A stretch of DNA of 22,094 nucleotides from CAYXXN01 sp964469055 (GTDB lineage Bacteria; Acidobacteriota; Thermoanaerobaculia; Multivoradales; JAHEKO01). Position numbers and translations under genes: made by a program. The stretch covers positions 1-22,094 of the forward strand of contig CAYXXN010000026.1 in NCBI GenBank assembly GCA_964469055.1. Reading direction: 5' to 3'. The first letter of the stretch is position 1. Every line of letters starts with the position of its first letter. Shown in pieces: positions 7,280 through 14,505 of the stretch. The notes below the pieces were generated by a model. That model worked only from the letters and a program-made list of their open reading frames with translations, was not told where the DNA came from and searched no databases.

Positions 7280-7758
7280 GCCTCGAGCAGCACGACGGCC
7301 AGGGCCGCGATGCCCTCGCCGCGCCCCAGCGCCCCCAGGCCCTCGTGGGTCGTCGCCTTGAGGCCGACCGCCGTCGGCTCCACCGCGAGCAGCTCCGCGA
7401 CCCGGCGCCGAATCGCCTCGCGGTAGGGAGCGAGCCGCGGCGCCTCGGCGATGAGCGTGAGGTCGCAGCTCGCGGTCCGCCACCCGGCTGCGGCGACGAG
7501 GGCGACGATGCGTCGCACGAGCTCGCTGCTGTCGGCGCCGCGCCAGCGCTCGTCCGTGGGCGGAAAATGGTCCCCGAGATCGCCGAGGGCGGCAGCTCCC
7601 AGCAGGGCGTCACCCAGGGCGTGCAGCAGGACGTCGGCGTCACTGTGACCCGCGAGACCCACGTCCGAGGGGATGCGCTCGCCGCCGAGCACGAGGGGCC
7701 GGCCGGGGACCAACCGATGCACGTCGTAGCCCTGCCCTACGCGGAAGTTCCCCGCCAT
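7273..7758 (-). CDS. ispF: 2-C-methyl-D-erythritol 2,4-cyclodiphosphate synthase
   Basis: A protein of 161 aa catalysing the cyclisation step of the MEP isoprenoid pathway. Motifs are GQGYDVH near the N-terminus (metal-binding Asp12 and His14), GHSDADVLLHAL (His46 as third metal ligand), the DLGDHFP loop and ATTHEGLGALGRGEG at the C-terminal substrate site. ATG 7758 was chosen because AGGA lies 8-11 bases upstream and the length fits the family (about 157-160 aa). A GTG at 7779 would overlap ispD by 11 bases and is the alternative. It sits between ispD and rlmB, the usual pairing with ispD. Confidence 0.95.
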   Translation of the reverse strand: MAGNFRVGQGYDVHRLVPGRPLVLGGERIPSDVGLAGHSDADVLLHALGDALLGAAALGDLGDHFPPTDERWRGADSSELVRRIVALVAAAGWRTASCDLTLIAEAPRLAPYREAIRRRVAELLAVEPTAVGLKATTHEGLGALGRGEGIAALAVVLLEAC

Positions 7759-7768
7759 TCGCGGGATC

Positions 7769-8443
7769 CTATCGTCCACCCAGGAGCGCCTCGATCACGG
7801 GCAGATCGGCGCGCGTCGTCAGCTTGGGGTTGGGATGGCGAGCGGCCACCGCGGCGATGCGCACTCCCGGCAAGCGCTCGACGAGCGAGGCTTCATCGGT
7901 GCCGACGAAGCCCGTCTCCCGCGCCGCGACCACGGCGCGTTCGAGCAACTCGCGAGAGAACAGTTGCGGCGTCTCGGCTCGAAACAAGAAGGATCGATCC
8001 ACGGTTCCCTGGACGACGCCACCCGCCACCAGCTTGAGCGTGTCGGCGAGGGGGCGACCGAGGACCGCGCCATCGGCCGCCGCGGCGCCCGCCACGCAGG
8101 CCGCGAGGTCATCGGGATGAAGCGCCGGGCGGGCGCCATCGTGCACCAGGACCCAGTCTTCGGGGGCCGCGGCGCAGGCGGCGAGACAGGCGGCTACGGA
8201 TTCCTGGCGCGTCGCCCCCCCGGCCACCCACCGCACCCGCTCGCCGGCAGGGATCGCGGCGGCCGCCTCTTCGAGAAGCTCGGCCGGAACCGCAAGGGTC
8301 ACGCTCGCCACCCGGCCGGAGAGGCGCTCGAGCGTCCAGGCGAGGATCGGCCTGCCCGCCACTACCCAGAGCAGTTTCGGCCGCTCGCCGCCGAACCGCT
8401 CCCCCCGACCGCCGGCCGGCACCAGGGCGTGGACGGGGTTCAA
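7769..8443 (-). CDS. ispD: 2-C-methyl-D-erythritol 4-phosphate cytidylyltransferase
   Basis: A protein of about 224 aa that couples CTP to methylerythritol phosphate in the MEP pathway. The nucleotide-binding N-terminus is VPAGGRGERFGGERPK. Other family motifs are LVHDGARP, ADTLK, FRAETPQLF and GTDEASLVE. The only start that leaves this N-terminus intact is TTG 8443, whose last two bases are shared with the frr stop (TTGA overlap). The next in-frame GTG would begin right at the CTP-binding loop. It is co-transcribed with ispF, so both enzymes flank one intermediate kinase step (IspE, not in the window). Confidence 0.92.
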   Translation of the reverse strand: MNPVHALVPAGGRGERFGGERPKLLWVVAGRPILAWTLERLSGRVASVTLAVPAELLEEAAAAIPAGERVRWVAGGATRQESVAACLAACAAAPEDWVLVHDGARPALHPDDLAACVAGAAAADGAVLGRPLADTLKLVAGGVVQGTVDRSFLFRAETPQLFSRELLERAVVAARETGFVGTDEASLVERLPGVRIAAVAARHPNPKLTTRADLPVIEALLGGR

Positions 8444-8994
8444 ACCGTGAGGATGTCCTTCTCCCGGTGCTCGAGCGCCTCTTGGGTGAGGGCGATGTAG
8501 TGGTCGTGCAGCTTCTGAGTCTCCTCCAGGCCCCGGCGCTCGTCGTCCTGCGAGATCTTGTGCTCCTTCTCCATCGCCTTGAGCTTCTCGTTGCCTTCGC
8601 GGCGGGCCTGGCGGACGCCGTTGCGGGTCGACTCCGCCATATCGTGCGCCTTCTTGACCATCTCGCGCCGCCGCTCCTCGTTCAAGGGCGGAATCGGGAT
8701 GCGGACGACCTTGCCGTCGCTCGCCGGATTCAAACCCAGCCCCGAAGCCTGGATCGCTCTCTCGATCGCCTGCGTCACCGTGGGGTCGTACGGTTGGGCG
8801 ACGATCAGCGACGGATCTGGCACCGAGAGGTTGGCCAGTTGGTTCAGGGGCGTCGGCATACCGTAGTACTCCACGTGGACGTGATCGAGGATGGCCAGCG
8901 ACGCCCGCCCCGTGCGCAGGGTTTTCAGCTCCTGGTGGAAGTGGTCCACGGCGTGCTTCATCTTGAGCTCGACCTCGAGAAACAGCTCTTTCAT
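8440..8994 (-). CDS. frr: Ribosome recycling factor
   Basis: A protein of 184 aa, the normal length. With EF-G it splits post-termination ribosomes. Recognisable segments are LKTLRTGRASLAILDHVHVEYYG, PLNQLANLSVPDPSLIVAQPYD, IRIP-like VRIPIPPLNEERRREMVKKA, and the C-terminal helix ending HREKDILTV. ATG 8994 overlaps the pyrH stop (ATGA), the usual translational coupling of pyrH-frr. Confidence 0.97.
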   Translation of the reverse strand: MKELFLEVELKMKHAVDHFHQELKTLRTGRASLAILDHVHVEYYGMPTPLNQLANLSVPDPSLIVAQPYDPTVTQAIERAIQASGLGLNPASDGKVVRIPIPPLNEERRREMVKKAHDMAESTRNGVRQARREGNEKLKAMEKEHKISQDDERRGLEETQKLHDHYIALTQEALEHREKDILTV

Positions 8995-9731
8995 GCACCT
9001 TCCTCCACCAAGGTCTCGGTGACCCGCGAGCCGATGCGCTCACCGCCGGCGACACGCCGGATGTTCCCCGGCGTGCGCAGCTTGAAGACGAGAATGGGGA
9101 TCTGGTTGTCGCGACAGAGGCTGATGGCGGCGGCGTCCATCACCTTGAGCCCGTGCTCGAGCACGTACTGGTAGGTGACGGCGGGCAGCAGCTGGGCCGC
9201 GGGATCGCGCTGCGGATCCGCCGTGTACACCCCCTCGACCGAGGTCGCTTTGAGCAGGGCCTCGGCGTGGACCTCGTTGGCCCGCAGGGCAGCGGCCGTG
9301 TCGGTGGTGAAGAAGGGGTTGCCGGTGCCGGCGGCGAAGAGAACCACTCGACCCTTCTCAAGGTGGCGGATCGCCCGCCGGCGGATGAAGGGCTCGGCGA
9401 CGTCGCGGATGTCGATCGCCGTCTGCACGCGGGTCGTCACCCCGCGCTTCTCCAGCGCATCCTGCAGGGCGAGGGCGTTGATCACCGTGGCGAGCATGCC
9501 CATGTAGTCGCCGGTCACCCGGTCGATCCCGCGGTGGCTGGCTGCCAGACCGCGGATGATGTTGCCCCCGCCGATGACGATGGCGAGCTGGACGCCGAGT
9601 TCGTGGACCGCCCGGATCTCGTCACCGATCTCCGCCACCACCTGTTCGTCGATGCCGAAGGGCTTCTCGCCCATCAAGGCTTCGCCCGAGAGCTTCAGCA
9701 GGACGCGCCGGTAGGCGGGCCGCTCGTCCAT
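8991..9731 (-). CDS. pyrH: UMP kinase
   Basis: A protein of 246 aa of the amino-acid-kinase fold that phosphorylates UMP to UDP. Motifs are LLKLSGEAL near the N-terminus, VIGGGNIIRG, DYMGMLATVINALALQDALE and FAAGTGNPFFTTDTAAALRA, all diagnostic for bacterial PyrH. It starts 3 bases after the tsf stop and overlaps frr by 4 bases. The order tsf-pyrH-frr is conserved across many bacteria. Confidence 0.97.
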   Translation of the reverse strand: MDERPAYRRVLLKLSGEALMGEKPFGIDEQVVAEIGDEIRAVHELGVQLAIVIGGGNIIRGLAASHRGIDRVTGDYMGMLATVINALALQDALEKRGVTTRVQTAIDIRDVAEPFIRRRAIRHLEKGRVVLFAAGTGNPFFTTDTAAALRANEVHAEALLKATSVEGVYTADPQRDPAAQLLPAVTYQYVLEHGLKVMDAAAISLCRDNQIPILVFKLRTPGNIRRVAGGERIGSRVTETLVEEGA

Positions 9732-9734
9732 CGC

Positions 9735-10385
9735 TCAGCCGGCGGCCTGCCTGTGGACCTCTTGGGCGAAGTCATCGCTGCGCTTCTCCAGGCCCTCGCC
9801 GAGCCGGAAGCGCACGAAGCGACGGACACGGATGTTTTCGCCGAGCTTGGCGACCGTTTCCGCGACGCGATCCTGGACGGTCAGGTCGGGGTTCTTCACG
9901 AAGGGCTGCTCGAGCAGGACGGTCTCGGCGTAGAACTTCTCCACCTTCCCCTCGACGATGCGGTCGACCATCGAGTCCGGCTTGCCGGAGGCCAGCGCCT
10001 GCTCGCGGTAGATCGCCCGTTCCTGCTCGAGGACGCCGGGTGCGACCTCCTCGCGCCGCACGAAGCGGGGATCGGCAGCCGCGACGTGCAGGGCGACGTC
10101 CTTGACCAGCTCCTGGAAAGCGTCGGTGCGGGCGACGAAGTCGGTCTCGCAGTTGACCTCCAGAAGCACGCCGATCTTGCCGCCGGCGTGGATGTAAGAG
10201 GTGACGAGCCCCTCGGCGGTGGCGCGGCCGGCTCGTTGGGCGGCGGCGGCCAGCCCCCGCTTGCGCAGCACCTCGATCGCCTTGTCGAGGTCGCCCGCGG
10301 CCTCCTGCAGGGCCTTCTTGCAGTCCATCATGCCCGCACCCGTGCGTTCGCGCAGGTCGCGGACCTTGTCGGCGGTGATTTCCAT
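9735..10385 (-). CDS. tsf: Elongation factor Ts
   Basis: A protein of 216 aa, the short form of EF-Ts, the GDP/GTP exchange factor for EF-Tu. The N-terminal UBA-like domain has VRDLRERTGAGMMDCKKAL, and the core carries VNCETDFVARTDAF, the hallmark EF-Tu contact. The C-terminal part retains EKFYAETVLLEQPFVK and a single dimerisation-type domain. A good Shine-Dalgarno (GGAGG, 10394-10390) lies 4 bases before ATG 10385. It follows rpsB, the almost universal arrangement. Confidence 0.97.
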   Translation of the reverse strand: MEITADKVRDLRERTGAGMMDCKKALQEAAGDLDKAIEVLRKRGLAAAAQRAGRATAEGLVTSYIHAGGKIGVLLEVNCETDFVARTDAFQELVKDVALHVAAADPRFVRREEVAPGVLEQERAIYREQALASGKPDSMVDRIVEGKVEKFYAETVLLEQPFVKNPDLTVQDRVAETVAKLGENIRVRRFVRFRLGEGLEKRSDDFAQEVHRQAAG

Positions 10386-10389
10386 GCTG

Positions 10390-10409
10390 CCTCCGCCGGC
10401 CGAGCCGGC
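10390..10409 (-). promoter_or_regulatory. rpsB-tsf intergenic hairpin abutting the tsf Shine-Dalgarno
   Basis: In the 34-base gap, GCCGGC (10395-10400) and GCCGGC (10404-10409) form a 6-bp all-GC stem with a 3-nt loop. The GGAGG ribosome-binding site (10390-10394) starts directly at the base of the stem on the minus-strand RNA. It lacks a T-run, so it is not a terminator. It may tune tsf translation or protect the 3' end of processed rpsB message. Confidence 0.45.
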
Positions 10410-10419
10410 AGCTCGGGCG

Positions 10420-11280
10420 TCAGGCTTCGGTGTCTTCGAAGTCGGTCGAGGCCTGCAACTCTTCCTCGAACTCCTCGACGGCGGAGGGCCGCTTGCCGCG
10501 ATCGGGCTTGCCCTCGGCGTCCTTCGACTCCGCCTCGCGCGCCGCGGCCTCGCGCGCCGCCTCCTTGGCCCGCCTCTCGAGGTCGGCTGACAGCTCGCCC
10601 GCCCCCGCCAGGTAGGCGTCGGCGACGCGACTGGCGAACAGGCGGATGGTGCGGATCGCGTCGTCGTTGCCCGGGATGATGTAGTCGATCAGCTCCGGAT
10701 CGCAGTTGGTGTCGACGATGCCGATCACCGGCACCTCCAGCGCGTTGGCCTCGGCCACGGCGATGTGCTCCCGCTTCGGATCGACGACGAAGAGGGCGTC
10801 CGGCAGTTCCTCCATCTCGCGGATGCCCGCCAGGTTGCCGTGCAGGCGCTCCCGCTCGCGCTCGAGTCGCAGCCGCTCTTTCTTGGTCATCGGGCTGTCT
10901 TCCTCGCCCAGCCGATCTTCGATCTCCTGCAGGCGCTCGATCGAGCTCCGGATGGTGACGAAGTTCGTCAGGGTGCCGCCCAGCCAGCGATGGGTGACGT
11001 GGAACTGACGGCAGCGCTCGGCTTCCTGCTGGATGACTTCTTGCGCTTGACGCTTGGTGCCCACGAAGAGGATCCGCCGACCGGCGCGGCCGAGCTCGTG
11101 GGCGAAGCCGCACGCCTCGTCGAGCAGTTTGACCGCCTTCTGCAGGTCGATGATGTAGATGCCGTTGCGCTTGCCGAAGATGTAGCGCTTCATCTTCGGG
11201 TTCCAGCGGCGCGTCTGGTGCCCGAAGTGGACCCCCGCCTCGAGCATCTCGCGCATTCTGCCTTCCAGAGCCGTCGACAC
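10420..11280 (-). CDS. rpsB: 30S ribosomal protein S2
   Basis: A protein of 286 aa. Family landmarks are MLEAGVHFGHQTRRWNPKM, YIFGKRNGIYIIDLQK, ILFVGTKRQAQ, RWLGGTLTNF, DALFVVDP, AVAEANALEVPVIGIVDTNCDP and IPGNDDAIR. After about residue 230 comes a charged Ala/Glu/Lys/Arg-rich tail of roughly 50 residues, ending in an acidic stretch (FEEELQASTDFEDTEA). Such variable extensions are common in S2. The start is GTG 11280 with a GA/G-rich stretch (GAGGGGGCGAGGC) before it; an internal ATG at residue 9 is less likely. It lies 15 bases after rpsI. Confidence 0.97.
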   Translation of the reverse strand: MSTALEGRMREMLEAGVHFGHQTRRWNPKMKRYIFGKRNGIYIIDLQKAVKLLDEACGFAHELGRAGRRILFVGTKRQAQEVIQQEAERCRQFHVTHRWLGGTLTNFVTIRSSIERLQEIEDRLGEEDSPMTKKERLRLERERERLHGNLAGIREMEELPDALFVVDPKREHIAVAEANALEVPVIGIVDTNCDPELIDYIIPGNDDAIRTIRLFASRVADAYLAGAGELSADLERRAKEAAREAAAREAESKDAEGKPDRGKRPSAVEEFEEELQASTDFEDTEA

Positions 11281-11295
11281 GCCTCGCCCCCTCGA

Positions 11296-11688
11296 TCAGC
11301 GCTTGCTGTACTGGAAGCGCTTGCGGGCTCCCTTCTGCCCGTACTTCTTGCGTTCCTTCTTGCGCGGGTCGCGGGTCAGGAGACCCGCCTCCTTGAGGCG
11401 CGCGCGCAACTCGATGTTGAACTCGAGCAGGGCGCGAGCGATGCCGTGGCGCACGGCGCCCGCCTGGCCGGCGGAGCCACCGCCCTCGACGCTCGCCTGT
11501 ACGTCGAACTGGTCCAGCGTCTCGGTGAGCTGCAGGGGCTGCTGCACGACCATGCGCAGCACCTTGTTCGGGAAGAAGTCCTCGAACTTGCGACCGTTCA
11601 CGGTGACCTGGCCGCTTCCAGGCCGCAGGTAGACGCGCGCGATCGCTGTCTTCCGGCGCCCGGTTCCGTAGTGCTGGCCTTCGCTCAA
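11296..11688 (-). CDS. rpsI: 30S ribosomal protein S9
   Basis: A protein of 130 aa, the usual length. It has YGTGRRKTAIARVYLRPGSG at the start, VNGRKFEDFFPN, ASVEGGGSAGQAGAVRHGIARAL, and the basic C-terminus KKYGQKGARKRFQYSKR. The terminal KR dipeptide reaches the P-site tRNA in S9. The reading frame has no ATG or GTG near the N-terminus, and TTG 11688 is placed exactly 4 bases after a GAGGAGGA ribosome-binding site, so I am confident in a TTG start. It is coupled to rplM, the standard L13-S9 pair. Confidence 0.96.
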   Translation of the reverse strand: MSEGQHYGTGRRKTAIARVYLRPGSGQVTVNGRKFEDFFPNKVLRMVVQQPLQLTETLDQFDVQASVEGGGSAGQAGAVRHGIARALLEFNIELRARLKEAGLLTRDPRKKERKKYGQKGARKRFQYSKR

Positions 11689-11692
11689 GTCG

Positions 11693-11700
11693 TCCTCCTC
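11693..11700 (-). promoter_or_regulatory. Shine-Dalgarno that fixes the rpsI TTG start
   Basis: The minus strand reads GAGGAGGA, beginning with the last base of the rplM stop codon TAG (11702-11700) and ending 4 bases before TTG 11688. No ATG or GTG in the correct frame lies at a suitable distance. Confidence 0.8.
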
Positions 11701-12131
11701 TAACCCACGGCGAGGGCGCGCGGCTGCTGAGCTTGGTGGGGATGCTCGGCTCCGGCGTAGACCTTGAGCTTGCGCCGCTGTTGCCGCCCCAGCTTGTTCT
11801 TGGGCAGCATCCCCCAGACCGCCATCTCGATCAGTCGGGAGGGCCGCTTGGCCCGCACCTCCGCCGCCGTCTGCTGCTTGAGGCCCCCCGGCCGGCCGCT
11901 GGTGCGGTAGTAGACCTTGCCTTCTTCCTTGCCACCCGTGAGAACCGTCTTCTCGGCGTTGACCACGATGACGAAATCGCCGGTGTCCTGGTGCGGGGCG
12001 TACTGGGGCTTGTGCTTGCCGGTCAAGACGCGGGCGACCATCGTCGACAGGCGCCCTAGGGGCACTCCGGCCGCGTCCACTACCCACCAGGCACGCTCGA
12101 TCTCACCCCGCTTGGGGCTGTAGGTCCTCAT
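11700..12131 (-). CDS. rplM: 50S ribosomal protein L13
   Basis: A protein of 143 aa, an early-assembling large-subunit protein. It begins MRTYSPKRGEIERAWWVVDA. Other landmarks are PLGRLSTMVARVLTGKHKP, DTGDFVIVVNAEK, YYRTSGRPGGLK, MLPKNKLGRQQRRKLKVYAG and the terminal EHPHQAQQP. It starts at ATG 12131 with AGAGGAAG as ribosome-binding site. It is the first gene of the nine-gene operon that runs down to rlmB, behind the promoter at 12196-12224. A leader of about 60 nt offers room for autogenous control, but I see no specific structure. Confidence 0.97.
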   Translation of the reverse strand: MRTYSPKRGEIERAWWVVDAAGVPLGRLSTMVARVLTGKHKPQYAPHQDTGDFVIVVNAEKTVLTGGKEEGKVYYRTSGRPGGLKQQTAAEVRAKRPSRLIEMAVWGMLPKNKLGRQQRRKLKVYAGAEHPHQAQQPRALAVG

Positions 12132-12195
12132 CGTCTTCCTCTGCAGGTGGTGGACGCGGATTTACTGCACGCCCGCCCGGGCGCAAAGGACGCAG

Positions 12196-12224
12196 ATGAT
12201 ACGAAGCACCCCGAAGCCTGTCAA
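12196..12224 (-). promoter_or_regulatory. Sigma-70 promoter of the rplM operon
   Basis: On the minus strand there is a perfect TTGACA (12224-12219), a 17-base spacer and TATCAT (12201-12196; five of six matches). The expected start is near 12189, about 58 bases before the rplM ATG. The strength suits a ribosomal-protein operon. It occupies the region between rplM and the divergent ubiE/menG gene. Confidence 0.9.
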
Positions 12225-12243
12225 GGCGAGCGCGCTGGGCGGA

Positions 12244-12249
12244 TACACT
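12244..12249 (+). promoter_or_regulatory. Candidate -10 element (TACACT) for ubiE/menG
   Basis: TACACT (four of six matches to TATAAT) ends 6 bases before the preferred GTG start at 12256, so transcription would begin at or near the start codon. There is no convincing -35 hexamer at 17 bases. The same hexamer occurs twice in the arcA/purB divergent region. Confidence 0.4.
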
Positions 12250-12255
12250 TGCGTC

Positions 12256-12978
12256 GTGCCGGCGGTCCGCGCTCAGGTCCTCGACAAGAGCGGCGCGGCG
12301 ATCCGCGACATGTTCGCGGGGGTGGCGCCACGCTACGACCTGCTCAACCGGCTGCTCTCGGCACGCCGCGACGTCGCCTGGCGGCGGCAGGCGGCGGCGG
12401 CGCTCGCTCTTCCGGTCGGGGCACGGGCCCTCGACCTGTGCTGCGGCACCGGCGACCAGGCCCTCGCCGTCGCGGCGCGCGGCGGCGAGGTGGCGGCGGC
12501 CGATTTCTGCCTGCCCATGCTCGCGCTGGCGCGCCGCAAGTACCGGCGCCGGGACGGTGGCGCTCCCGGCGGCCTCGCTGGCGACGCCCTGGAGCTTCCC
12601 TTCAGGGCCGCGACCTTCGAAGGTGCCACCGTGGCCTTCGGCCTGCGCAACCTGGCCGACCTCGACCGCGGTCTGCGAGAAGTCGCGCGGGTGCTGCGCC
12701 CAGGGGCCAGCGTCGCCTTCCTCGAGTTCGCCGTGCCGCGGCGTCGCCTCCTGCGCGGCCTCTACCTCGTCTACTTCACTCGGCTGCTGCCGCGGATCGG
12801 AGCCTGGCTCTCGCCCCGCGGGACGGCCTACGGTTACCTGCCGGCCTCGGTGCTCGACTTCCCGCAGCGCGAGGCGATGGTGGCGCGGATGGCGGCGGCG
12901 GGCCTGGCGGGCGGCAGCTGGCAGGAGCTGACGGGCGGCATCGTTTGCCTCTACACGGCGCGGCGCGAGGCGACGTGA
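12256..12978 (+). CDS. ubiE: Menaquinone/ubiquinone C-methyltransferase (UbiE/MenG)
   Basis: A class I SAM-dependent methyltransferase of about 240 aa that methylates the demethylmenaquinone or polyprenyl-benzoquinol ring. Motifs are DMFAGVAPRYDLLNRLLSARRDVAWRR (typical UbiE opening), LDLCCGTGDQAL (SAM motif I, residues 59-70), VAFGLRNLADLDRGLREVARVLRPG and the terminal LTGGIVCLYTARR. In a bacterium of this inferred type menaquinone would be the product, so menG is an equally good name. Start choice: GTG 12256. The ATG at 12196 would add 20 residues and coincides with the -10 box of the opposing rplM promoter. No ribosome-binding site is visible, and the message may be leaderless. folD overlaps by 4 bases. 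Confidence 0.9.
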   Translation: MPAVRAQVLDKSGAAIRDMFAGVAPRYDLLNRLLSARRDVAWRRQAAAALALPVGARALDLCCGTGDQALAVAARGGEVAAADFCLPMLALARRKYRRRDGGAPGGLAGDALELPFRAATFEGATVAFGLRNLADLDRGLREVARVLRPGASVAFLEFAVPRRRLLRGLYLVYFTRLLPRIGAWLSPRGTAYGYLPASVLDFPQREAMVARMAAAGLAGGSWQELTGGIVCLYTARREAT

Positions 12979-13898
12979 CCCGGATCCTCGACGGGCGCCC
13001 CGTCGCCGCCGCGATCCGCGACGAGACGCGGCAGGGGTGCGCGGCGCTCGTGGCGCGCGGCGGTCGTCCTCCGGGGCTCGCCGTGGTGCTGGTGGGCGAA
13101 GATCCGGCCTCCCAGGTCTACGTGGCGAGCAAGACCTCGGCCGCCGCCCAGGCCGGCCTGGCGAGCGAGACCGTGAGCCTGCCGGCGACGGCGAGCGCCG
13201 CCGAGGTGGCCGCCGCGATCGACGCCCTCAACCGGCGCGACGAGGTGGACGGCCTGCTCCTGCAACTGCCGCTGCCCGCCGGCCTGCCGGTGTCCGAGCT
13301 CGTCGGCCGCATCGATCCCGAGAAAGACGTCGACGGTCTCCACCCCATCAACGTCGGCCGTCTGTGGAGTGACGAGCCCGGGTTCTTGCCTTGCACGCCG
13401 TCGGGCATCCTCGAGCTGCTGCGCCGCTCGGCGGTGCCGCTCGCCGGCCGCCACGCCGTCGTCGTCGGCCGCAGCCGGCTGGTCGGCAAGCCGCTCGCCG
13501 GCCTGCTGCTGCGCGAGCACGCGACGGTCACCGTCTGCCATTCGCGCACCCGCGAGCTGGCGGCGATCTGCCGGCAGGCCGAGGTGCTGGTGGCAGCGGT
13601 CGGCCGACCGGCGCTGATCGGCCCCGAGCACGTGGCCGACGGCGCCGTCGTCATCGACGTCGGCATCAACCGAGTCGCCGACCGGGCGCTGGTCGAGCGG
13701 CTCTTCCCCGGCGACCGGGAGCGGCTCGCCACCCTGGAGCGCCGCGGCGCGGTGCTGGTCGGCGACGTCGACTTCGCCGCCGTGGCACCGCGGGCGGCGG
13801 CCATCACCCCGGTCCCCGGGGGCGTCGGTCCGCTGACCGTCGCGCTGCTGCTCGCCAACACGCTCGCGGCGTCGCGGCGGCGCCAGGGGTTCGAGTGA
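12975..13898 (+). CDS. folD: Bifunctional methylenetetrahydrofolate dehydrogenase/methenyltetrahydrofolate cyclohydrolase
   Basis: A protein of 307 aa interconverting methylene-, methenyl- and formyl-tetrahydrofolate with NADP. Motifs are ILDGRPVAAAIRDE, LAVVLVGEDPASQVYVASK (catalytic Lys53 in YVxxK), LLLQLPLP (97-101), DPEKDVDGLHPINVGRL, VVVGRSRLVGKP (nucleotide site, about 162-173) and PVPGGVGPLT. Compared with common homologues it carries a modest insertion, ALVERLFPGDRERLATLERRG, before GDVDF. Start GTG 12975 overlaps the ubiE stop (GTGA). Next gene coaE follows after 4 bases. Confidence 0.95.
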   Translation: MTRILDGRPVAAAIRDETRQGCAALVARGGRPPGLAVVLVGEDPASQVYVASKTSAAAQAGLASETVSLPATASAAEVAAAIDALNRRDEVDGLLLQLPLPAGLPVSELVGRIDPEKDVDGLHPINVGRLWSDEPGFLPCTPSGILELLRRSAVPLAGRHAVVVGRSRLVGKPLAGLLLREHATVTVCHSRTRELAAICRQAEVLVAAVGRPALIGPEHVADGAVVIDVGINRVADRALVERLFPGDRERLATLERRGAVLVGDVDFAAVAPRAAAITPVPGGVGPLTVALLLANTLAASRRRQGFE

Positions 13899-13902
13899 GC
13901 GA

Positions 13903-14505
13903 GTGAAGCGGCTGCTCGTCGGGCTGACCGGGGGCTTGGCGTCCGGCAAGTCCACCGTCGGGCGTTGGCTCGCCGAGGCGGGGTGCTTGATGATCGACGC
14001 CGACCGACTGGTGGCCGAGCTCTACCAGCCGGGTGCAGAGGGAGCCGCCGCCGTCGCGGCGCTCGCCGGCCCCAGCGTGCTCGACGCTGCCGGCGGTGTG
14101 GACCACGCGGCGCTCGCGCGCCGACTGTTCTCCGACGGCGAACTGCGCGGCGCCGTCGAGCGCGCCATCCACCCCCTGGTTCGGCGACGGTTCGCCGCGC
14201 TCACCGACGCGGCCGTCGAGCCGATCGTCGTGCTCGAGGCCACGCTCTTGGTCGAGGCCGGCGACGGTCCGGACTTCGACCTGATCGTCACCGTCGAGAG
14301 CCCACTCGAGCTGCGACGGGACCGCGCCGTGGCCCGCGGCCTGGTCGAGGGCGAAGCGCGCCGTCGGCTTGCGGCGCAGGGCGACGGCGCGGCGCGGCGC
14401 GCGGCGGCGAACCTGGTGATCGAGAACGCCGGAAGCCTCGTGGAGCTGCGCACCCAGGTCGACGCTCTGCTCGTCGAGCTCCGGCGCCGTGCCGGCGCTG
14501 CATGA
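13903..14505 (+). CDS. coaE: Dephospho-CoA kinase
   Basis: A protein of 200 aa catalysing the last step of CoA synthesis, ATP-dependent 3'-phosphorylation of dephospho-CoA. The P-loop is GLTGGLASGKST (residues 7-18). It is followed by LMIDADRLVAELYQPG (Asp-Ala-Asp motif) and AIHPLVRRRF (the I-H-P segment), with VLEATLLVEAG and VIENAGSLVEL towards the end, all typical of CoaE. Start GTG 13903 gives an N-terminus of MKRLLVGLTGG, as in homologues. It overlaps the following ITPase gene by 4 bases (ATGA). Confidence 0.94.
   Translation: MKRLLVGLTGGLASGKSTVGRWLAEAGCLMIDADRLVAELYQPGAEGAAAVAALAGPSVLDAAGGVDHAALARRLFSDGELRGAVERAIHPLVRRRFAALTDAAVEPIVVLEATLLVEAGDGPDFDLIVTVESPLELRRDRAVARGLVEGEARRRLAAQGDGAARRAAANLVIENAGSLVELRTQVDALLVELRRRAGAA

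Noticed and set aside
12196..12255. ATG 12196 as the ubiE/menG start
   Set aside because: It has no ribosome-binding site, coincides with the rplM -10 box, and adds residues not typical of the family.
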